Assembly: GCF_000021925.1 (NCBI RefSeq)
Contig: NC_011830.1
Coordinates: forward strand, 4,127,001 to 4,191,000
DNA length: 64,000 nucleotides
Origin: Desulfitobacterium hafniense DCB-2
Lineage (GTDB): Bacteria; Bacillota; Desulfitobacteriia; Desulfitobacteriales; Desulfitobacteriaceae
Reading direction: 5' to 3'
The first letter of the stretch is position 1, and each line of letters starts with the position of its first letter. A program made the translations under genes and the position numbers. Shown here in pieces: positions 58,550-64,000 of this stretch. The notes under the pieces were generated by a model. That model worked only from the letters and a program-made list of their open reading frames with translations, made no database searches and was not told the DNA's origin.

Positions 58550-58694
58550 CTTGAATGACCATGACTTTCCCCTCAGGAAACGGCTCCCCATCCATGAATT
58601 CCTTCTCACCCTCCCGCTGTGCCTTTAAAAGGATATCCATGGCATCGGCAACCTTAGCCGCCAGTTGAAAATACATCTTTTTATAGTCCGTCAT
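58527..58694 (-). CDS. Hypothetical 55-residue protein
   Basis: From MTDYKKMYFQLAAKVADAMD; a helix followed by GEPFPEGKVMVIQDEGCECE. A GGGGG site ten bases before the ATG at 58694 supports it. The helical start with ILLKAQREGEKEF resembles short phage-type or regulatory peptides of Firmicutes; function unknown. Confidence 0.6.
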   Translation of the reverse strand: MTDYKKMYFQLAAKVADAMDILLKAQREGEKEFMDGEPFPEGKVMVIQDEGCECE

Positions 58695-58787
58695 TTCGTC
58701 TATACCCCCTATTTCAAGCAGCGGCAAGGCTCCGGGCCCTGACCCGGTCCTGCCGTCTGCTTTGATAGGGGAAATTAAAAAGCACAT

Positions 58788-59039
58788 ATGCGAGGTTTTT
58801 TTACCCTACACATGTGCCATGCTTCGTTATCTGCTGAATCCTAACACCTAACCCCACTCAACCGGAAACAAACCGGCTGTGAACAGAAAAGCGGTCCGCA
58901 TAACCGTATGCGAACAAGCCCTTTCAGCTGCCTGGGTCAGGAATAGGCTGTATCCCCTGTTGCGTGAAGCCGCACAGTCTGCTCTGTTCCCTGCCGGCAC
59001 CTCATTACACTCACTCCACCCTAGGCACAGGCAGTTTGC
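58788..59039. other. Intergenic region
   Basis: No gene supported. Frames on both strands here lack ribosome sites and family resemblance. Confidence 0.5.
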
Positions 59040-59068
59040 TTGTGCAGAAAGGGGCGGCATTGTATAAT
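59040..59068 (+). promoter_or_regulatory. Promoter of the candidate small RNA
   Basis: -10 TATAAT (59063-59068) with perfect consensus, 17-bp spacer, -35 TTGTGC (59040-59045, three of six consensus bases). Start of transcription expected near 59075. Confidence 0.6.
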
Positions 59069-59074
59069 AAGAAT

Positions 59075-59170
59075 GTCGTCGTGGACAGCCGGACTGTTAC
59101 GTGTAGGTGCTCTCTCACCTGCTCGTGCCTGAGAGTGCGCTAACACTTTCAGGTCACGGCGACTTTTTAA
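59075..59170 (+). ncRNA. Candidate structured small RNA, about 95 nt, class unknown
   Basis: An outer 9-bp stem pairs GTCGTCGTG (59075-59083) with CACGGCGAC (59155-59163), one wobble. Three hairpins lie inside: ACAG/CTGT (59085-59097), AGGTG/CACCT (59105-59120) and CCTGAGAGTG/CACTTTCAGG (59128-59153). TTTTTAATTT follows the outer stem as in an intrinsic terminator. A consensus -10 precedes it. It does not match a riboswitch or standard RNA I can name; the opposite strand folds similarly. Confidence 0.55.
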
Positions 59171-59298
59171 TTTCCACCTATTCCTAATTATAGCTTGTTT
59201 GAAGGAAAATGCAAGGGAGTACGCACATTGGTTCACCTTGGCTAAGTTATGGGAACACCCTTGTTAGCCGGAGCCGGAAGCCGCAGACAATCCCTGAT

Positions 59299-59570
59299 TT
59301 ACTTGCTCCAAAGCAGAACCGAACCCTGGGTTTCCTCAGTTAATTCCTCTGCCGATAAGTTTTCCAAGCCGTTGTACTCTCCTGTGAAGTAATCAATATG
59401 ATCAATTTCCCCCGCTCCTTTTTCTGCATAGGCCAGTACGTATTCGTAAAAAGTTCTTGAATTGGACGCCACCACATCATCCCACAAGGATGTGGAAAAG
59501 CAGAAATATACATTGGTTCGGTTTGTCCGTTTTTATTTACTGTGACAAGGACAGATCTTTTCCACCCTCC
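59299..59570 (-). pseudogene. Frameshifted hypothetical gene remnant
   Basis: The end reads LWDDVVASNSRTFYEYVLAY then AEKGAGEIDHIDYFTGEYNG and EETQGSVLLWSK. Upstream, a different frame reads VLVTVNKNGQTEPMYIS, coding-like too. A frameshift near 59480-59510 is likely, and no start or ribosome site is seen. Family not recognised. Confidence 0.4.
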
Positions 59571-59628
59571 GCAATAGGCTTAAGGGTTCCTCGGAGGCCG
59601 GTTCAATCACAAGCCCCTCCCGTTCTTG

Positions 59629-60129
59629 TTAACTTGGCGGCAGCAGCAGGGTGAAAACTGCTCCCTCTCCGGGGCGGCTGGCCACTGTAATAGTTCCCCC
59701 AAGCCGGCGGACAATCTCCCGGGAAATGGCCAGCCCCAGCCCCAGCCCGGTGGTATGAAAGCCGGCCTGTTTTTTGGTATAATAGGGTTCAAAAATATGG
59801 GGAAGATCCTGGGGCTCGATGCCCGAGCCCGTGTCGGATACGGCAAAATGATACATGCCCTTCTCCACAGTGATGGATATGCCGATCTTCCCGTTGTCAT
59901 TGCTGTGGCGGATGGCATTTGCCACAATATTTTCGACAGCCTGCTGCAGATAGAACCGGTCGCCGCAAAAGCAAGCGACCTCCTCGACACAGGACAGCTC
60001 AAAGTCCAGACGCTTGCCGCCGGTTTGCAGGGAAGCCTCATGGATAATCTGACGGCCAAGGGCGGCAAGATCAAAGCGCTCCTGATTGAAGCGGATTTGT
60101 CCATCATCCAGCTTAGCCATCAGGAACAT
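59629..60129 (-). pseudogene. Histidine kinase ATPase-domain fragment
   Basis: 166 codons holding a complete HATPase_c domain: N-box AVENIVANAIRHSNDNGKI, G1 VSDTGSGIEPQDLPHIF, G2 TTGLGLGLAISREIVRRLGG. The sensor part and the phosphoacceptor His helix are missing. It begins at MFLMAKLDDGQIRFN, which normally directly follows the DHp helices. The 5' end overlaps the previous fragment. It cannot autophosphorylate alone. Confidence 0.75.
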
Positions 60130-60361
60130 ATGGGCCCGACACCCTGATTAGTTCTCCCGTCTCCAGCATTTTTTGCACCCGGAGGAATAACCAGCGGTCT
60201 ACCACACCGGAAATCTGTCCCAGGGTACTGCCGATTAACCAGGTTATCCTGAATTCTCCTTCAGGCATATGAGCCCGCAAGGGGGCATTTTCCCGGACCA
60301 AATCCAGCCAGGTATTGCATAGACTTTGCGGCGCAGCGGGCTGATGGGCTTTCCCCTCCAT
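60113..60361 (-). pseudogene. DUF3658-like fragment
   Basis: 82 codons. The segment LDLVRENAPLRAHMPEGEFR followed by ITWLIGSTLGQISGVVDRWL and RVQKMLETGELIRVSG resembles the C-terminal DUF3658 domain, normally joined to a DUF1835 N-terminal domain that is absent here. It starts directly at the kinase gene's stop. Family call is tentative. Confidence 0.4.
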
Positions 60362-61258
60362 TCAGTCCGGTTCAGCCAAGGGAAATCGAATACAGATGCT
60401 TAGCTTTTGCTCCCGGTAGTGGGCGGTGATCTCGCCGTTCATCTGTTCGACCAGGGTCTTGGCAATAGCCAGCCCCAAGCCTGTGGAATGCCTTGCCGCT
60501 TCAACGGTAAAAAAGCGGTTGAAGAGTTTACCCACCTGGACCTCGTCTAAAGCAGCCGCTGTATTGGTAAACAGGACCTCCCCATTGTCCCGGAGCCGCA
60601 CCTCCAAATCGCCGTCGCTGTATTTCAGGGCATTATTCAAAATATTGCCGAATATCCTGGACAGAGCCCCCTTATCCAGCCGCCGCTTAACGGGCTGTTC
60701 CGGCAGGTGAACGACGGGAGTGATCCGGCGTTCCAGCAAAGCCGGATACACGGCGGCAAGGCTTTCCTCCAGGACCCCCTTGACACTGAGTAGTTCCATC
60801 TGCATGGTATCCCGGGCAGCAAGGATAAGCGAATAGCGGAACAATTCTTCGGTAAGCTGCTTCAAGGTCTCCGTCCTGTTGGCGATAAAGGCCAGATAAC
60901 GCGCCGCGGCGGCGCTTTTTTCCTCCTCCTCCAACAGCTCCAAATATCCGCAGATGGCGGTGAGAGGAGTCCGCAAATCATGGGAGATGTTGGTCACCGC
61001 TTCCTTCAGCTCCCGGTCGCCGTTCAGATAGTGCCGGCGCTGCCGGCGCAGCAAGCGCAGCTGGGTATTGATGTCAGCAGCTAAACGCCTGGCCCGGGGA
61101 TCGGTGGAGGATATGGAGATGAGCGTGTTCGTATCAAGAGTAAGACGCTCCTTGAACTCCACGCGGATTTCATCCATGCTTTGATGGAGAAGCCGTATCT
61201 TGACACAAAGCACAGCCACGGCCAGGGACAAACCGGCGCACAGAATCCAAGGAAGCAT
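60362..61258 (-). CDS. Small membrane histidine kinase
   Basis: 298 residues: one N-terminal membrane helix (about 3-22), a cytosolic linker, the DHp helix with phosphoacceptor His93 in TNISHDLRTPLTAICGYLELLE, and an ATPase domain with N-box FGNILNNALKYS and G-box HSTGLGLAIAK. No extracellular sensor domain, as in kinases that sense through a partner transporter. Last gene after the response regulator and ABC transporter genes; it most likely phosphorylates that regulator. Confidence 0.9.
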   Translation of the reverse strand: MLPWILCAGLSLAVAVLCVKIRLLHQSMDEIRVEFKERLTLDTNTLISISSTDPRARRLAADINTQLRLLRRQRRHYLNGDRELKEAVTNISHDLRTPLTAICGYLELLEEEEKSAAAARYLAFIANRTETLKQLTEELFRYSLILAARDTMQMELLSVKGVLEESLAAVYPALLERRITPVVHLPEQPVKRRLDKGALSRIFGNILNNALKYSDGDLEVRLRDNGEVLFTNTAAALDEVQVGKLFNRFFTVEAARHSTGLGLAIAKTLVEQMNGEITAHYREQKLSICIRFPLAEPD

Positions 61259-61273
61259 CTTTTTCGCCTGCCC

Positions 61274-62116
61274 TTACTTCAAATCTTTTTTGCCAAAGGC
61301 GAACACACCAGCAGCCGTTGTAGCCAAGGCGATCACCCCAGAGGCTGCCAAAGAGAGGAGAGGGCGGCCCAGTTCCTGGTTGGCCATGAGAATTCCCTGA
61401 CCGCTCGGCAGGCAGTCGAGGACCAGCTGATATAGTGTCCGTTTCATGCCGCTCACATAATTCGGGTTGGGTGTCGGCTCTGCCATCTCCATGCCATTTT
61501 TTGTGATCACCATGCCGCTATTCAGCTCCGGCACGCAAAGGCTGTTATAAAGCAGGGCGGCTGCCACCAACAAGCCAAGGGCCAGCAAAATAGCCAGGAC
61601 AGCTGTGGTCGCCTTGTTTGAAGAAAGCATGGCGAGCAGGGTGAACATGCCTGTCCAGGCCCCCGTGAAGCAAAGGGCGGTTACAACGTAAAGCAGCACC
61701 CCATTGGTGCCCATCTCCCACACCCCCAGGACAGGAATGCCCACAAGCCCGCCCAGCAGCCACAGGGCCACAAAGCACACCCCCGCAGCGAAGCAGATCA
61801 CATAATTGGCTAAATAGATCGCTGGGCGGGTGCGGCCGACAACGATCTTATTGCGCAAAGTACCCTCGCTGTGCTCCGTTCCTATGAACAGGCTGGCAAA
61901 GATGGCGCAGCACAGACCGATGACAGGAGCCAATTTGAAATAATAATCATCAAGGGTCCGCAGATAGCCCTCTGCCATCATAGCGCCGGCCTGCCTGGAG
62001 GCATTCAGCATCATCCCGGTGGAAATAGCCAGCATGGCCAGCATCCCCAGCCAAAAGACCTTATTCTTCCCAAGGCGGCAAAATCCCGCCGTTAAAAGAT
62101 TACCCATGGCTGCCAC
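61274..62116 (-). CDS. ABC-2 type transporter permease
   Basis: 280 residues with about six membrane helices: LGMLAMLAISTGMMLN at the start, a long KLAPVIGLCCAIFASLFIGT stretch, and VLAILLALGLLVAAALLYN later. The motif EGTLRNKIVVGRTRPAIYLA is common in BcrB-like export permeases. It partners the ATPase encoded 12 bp upstream and probably exports or blocks a peptide or lipid-targeting antibiotic. Confidence 0.85.
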   Translation of the reverse strand: MAAMGNLLTAGFCRLGKNKVFWLGMLAMLAISTGMMLNASRQAGAMMAEGYLRTLDDYYFKLAPVIGLCCAIFASLFIGTEHSEGTLRNKIVVGRTRPAIYLANYVICFAAGVCFVALWLLGGLVGIPVLGVWEMGTNGVLLYVVTALCFTGAWTGMFTLLAMLSSNKATTAVLAILLALGLLVAAALLYNSLCVPELNSGMVITKNGMEMAEPTPNPNYVSGMKRTLYQLVLDCLPSGQGILMANQELGRPLLSLAASGVIALATTAAGVFAFGKKDLK

Positions 62117-62128
62117 CTCCCACGATGC

Positions 62129-63013
62129 TCAGATAATAGCTTCCAGGCCTTCGTCCCTTTCCTGCACGGAAATCACCTCACAGCCCTCCCGGGCCAGGGC
62201 CAGGGTGAGCTGTGAGATATTGACTTTAGCGAAGACATCGGCCCTGCGTTCGGAAAGGATCTTATAGTCCAGCTGCAGGCCGTCCAGGACCCGAGCTAGC
62301 GTTTCTGTGGAAGAAACCTCTACACGCAGGCATTTGCGGCAAGCCTCTTCCAACTCCCCGGCGCTGATCTCTTTCACCATGCGCCCACCGTCAATAAAGC
62401 CGTAATGGGTGGCCAGCCTGGCCAGTTCATCAAGGATATGACTGGAAATAAGGACGGTGATCCGCTGCTCCCGATTAAGCTTTAAAATGAGTTCCCGCAT
62501 TTCAATAATGCCCTGGGGATCAAGCCCATTGACCGGCTCGTCCAGCACCAGAAAATCCGGATCACCGCAGAGGGCCACGGCGATACCCAAACGCTGCTTC
62601 ATACCCAGGGAGAAGTTTTTGGCTTTCTTTTGGCCTGCTTCCGCCAGTCCTACCAGCTCCAGAAGCTCCGGGATTCCCTCAAAGGAGGGTAAGCCCAGAA
62701 CACGGTACTGCTCCTTGAGGTTTTCCCGGGCTGTCATCTCCAGATAAATCGACGGCGTCTCCACCACCGCTCCCATCCGGCGACGGGATTTCACAATCTC
62801 TCTTGTCCGGCTTGATACTCCGTACAGGGAATAATCGCCGGAGGTGGGCCTTTGCAGTCCGCAAACCAGCCGGATCAAAGTGGTTTTGCCGGCACCGTTT
62901 TTGCCGACGAAGCCGTAGATCGCTCCTTGGGGAACGTGGAGGGAAAGTCCGTTCAGGGCCTTAAACTGTCCGTAGTGCTTGCTTAAGGCATGGGTTGTCA
63001 GAACATAATCCAT
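62129..63013 (-). CDS. ABC transporter ATP-binding protein (BcrA-like)
   Basis: 294 residues from MDYVLTTHALSKHYGQFKAL. Walker A GKNGAGKTTLIRL, signature FSLGMKQRLGIAVAL, Walker B FLVLDEPVNGLDPQGI, then ISSHILDELARLATHYGFI. This is the bacitracin-resistance-type ATPase layout with a C-terminal extension. An AGGAGG site supports the ATG at 63013 over an in-frame start 26 codons upstream. Confidence 0.9.
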   Translation of the reverse strand: MDYVLTTHALSKHYGQFKALNGLSLHVPQGAIYGFVGKNGAGKTTLIRLVCGLQRPTSGDYSLYGVSSRTREIVKSRRRMGAVVETPSIYLEMTARENLKEQYRVLGLPSFEGIPELLELVGLAEAGQKKAKNFSLGMKQRLGIAVALCGDPDFLVLDEPVNGLDPQGIIEMRELILKLNREQRITVLISSHILDELARLATHYGFIDGGRMVKEISAGELEEACRKCLRVEVSSTETLARVLDGLQLDYKILSERRADVFAKVNISQLTLALAREGCEVISVQERDEGLEAII

Positions 63014-63151
63014 CTTGAAGCCTCCTTTTCCGCATGAACTTTCCAGGAACTCTGCCTTGAATTCCTCATGAATTTCATGTCTGCTGCTCACATTTTAGCG
63101 GACAAAGGCCGGGAAAACAGTAAAGAAAAAAGTAAAGATTCAGTAAGGATT

Positions 63152-63811
63152 TTAATCTGTTTTCAGTTTAAAACCGATCCCCCATACCGCTTCAATGTAA
63201 TCCTGACCGGAGGCTTCCCGCAGCTTCCTGCGCAGGTGGCTGATATGCATTTTCAGGGAGCTTTCCGTACAATCCGGCGTGTCTTCGCTGATCCGGTCAA
63301 GGAGCAGGGATTTGGTGATAACCTGGGCAGGATTTTGCATCAGGAGCTTTAAGATGGCATATTCCGTCCGGGTCAGCCTGACTTCCTTTTCTGCAACCCA
63401 AACCGTATGCAAGGCTGTGTACAGCCGGATATCGGCGAAAGCCAGGACGGATTTGTCCGGCTCAGGCCCTTTGCGGAGTCCGACAACGACTCGGGCCAGC
63501 AATTCCTTCATATGAAAAGGCTTGGTGATATAGTCGACTGCGCCCTCCAGCAACAGCCCGACTTTATCATCTATATCGGTCTTGGCGCTGACCACAATCA
63601 CCGGAATCCCTTTGAGCTTGGGCATAATGTCTTCCCCTGATAATCCCGGCAGCATCAAATCCAGCAGGATTAAATCCGGCTTCTCCACCGGAAGAGCCAG
63701 CAGGGCTTCGGTCCCGGAATAGGCCCGCGCCACGGCGTACCCTTTTTTTACCAGCACTTCTTCCAACATGTTGCCGATATGCAGATCATCTTCAATGATT
63801 AAAATACGCAT
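63152..63811 (-). CDS. OmpR-family response regulator
   Basis: 219 residues from MRILIIEDDLHIGNMLEEVL. Receiver domain with phosphoacceptor Asp51 (LILLDLMLPG), Lys in VVSAKTD and a winged-helix DNA-binding domain (RLTRTEYAILKLLMQNPAQVITKSLLLDRI; SLKMHISHLRRKLREA). GTG or TTG starts one to three codons upstream are possible. First gene of the regulator-ATPase-permease-kinase operon. Confidence 0.92.
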   Translation of the reverse strand: MRILIIEDDLHIGNMLEEVLVKKGYAVARAYSGTEALLALPVEKPDLILLDLMLPGLSGEDIMPKLKGIPVIVVSAKTDIDDKVGLLLEGAVDYITKPFHMKELLARVVVGLRKGPEPDKSVLAFADIRLYTALHTVWVAEKEVRLTRTEYAILKLLMQNPAQVITKSLLLDRISEDTPDCTESSLKMHISHLRRKLREASGQDYIEAVWGIGFKLKTD

Positions 63812-63855
63812 CACTTCCAACCACTCCCATCCTCAGTATAGTGGGGCCGAGCGAG

Positions 63856-63898
63856 AATAACAAATCGGCTGCAGGAAAACCGCAGCCGATTTGTTATT
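63856..63898. terminator. Bidirectional hairpin at the right end
   Basis: Perfect 17-bp arms AATAACAAATCGGCTGC (63856-63872) and its complement (63882-63898), 9-base loop. It separates the regulator operon from whatever lies to the right. 63899-64000 shows nothing recognisable. Confidence 0.8.
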
Positions 63899-64000
63899 CT
63901 TTACAGAACGGCTTGATGGGGGCTAGGCAGAAGTATCCGAAAGTAATGGCGCAAAAAAATCATTATGTAAATAGCCGATGTCAACACATGTAGCTTGAAA

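Noticed and set aside
59075..59170. Glycine, TPP or NiCo riboswitch reading of the structured segment
   Set aside because: Short motif echoes only; the conserved core bases of those classes could not be matched on either strand.

Overview
The window reads as chromosome of a low-to-mid GC, anaerobic, spore-former-type Firmicute, most like Desulfitobacterium or a close Peptococcaceae relative. That is an inference from gene content: a Tat-exported molybdopterin oxidoreductase with an iron-sulfur partner, a membrane-bound pentahaem cytochrome c, Crp/Fnr control, 2-hydroxyacyl-CoA dehydratase-type activases with a double-cubane protein, RemA, DUF1659/DUF2922 proteins, and a large type I-B CRISPR-Cas locus. 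No tRNA or rRNA gene was seen.

Layout. Positions 1-2978 are a housekeeping block on the minus strand (yicC, remA, gmk, rpoZ, coaBC; coaBC runs off the left edge). 3400-10656 holds a 1343-residue fused activase, two cupins and an SsuABC-like importer, divergent from a Crp/Fnr regulator. The shared intergenic region carries matching TTAGC-N4-GCTAA dyads. 11501-13026 is a broken helD-like helicase. 13636-16811 is a two-gene molybdoenzyme operon bracketed by two copies of one hairpin. 17007-21646 has dapF and a double-cubane protein/activase/cysteine desulfurase-like/DUF3343 operon. 22011-31899 is mixed: Uma2 nuclease, two HTH regulators, Ca2+-type P-ATPase, RqcH, an RQC-minor-like protein, a TPR protein and a RibD/DHFR-like reductase. 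31997-34174 is a MerR-controlled alcohol dehydrogenase/cupin pair. 34375-35842 is a cytochrome operon ending in a 36-residue membrane peptide. 36215-38009 holds DUF2922, DUF1659, a structured non-coding stretch and a DUF3102 protein.

The main feature is 38399-57567, a type I-B CRISPR-Cas locus with every cas gene on the minus strand. Its canonical order (cas6, cas8b, cas7, cas5, cas3, cas4, cas1, cas2) is split by complete leader-array units. Array 3 (60 repeats plus a degenerate one) lies between cas6 and cas8b. Array 2 (18 repeats) lies between cas5 and cas3. Array 1 (8 repeats) follows cas2. A solo repeat with a leader remnant precedes cas6. The three full leaders share an inverted repeat whose arms change in a compensating way. 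A HepT-MntA toxin-antitoxin pair, an IS3-family element that interrupted a small coiled-coil gene, an inverted fragment of the same IS end, and coding remnants at array trailer ends show repeated rearrangement. A long perfect palindrome occurs three times around the locus.

57736-64000 holds a GNAT acetyltransferase, small hypothetical genes, a candidate structured RNA with its own promoter and terminator, a patch of gene fragments, and a response regulator/ABC transporter/histidine kinase operon of the bacitracin-resistance type.
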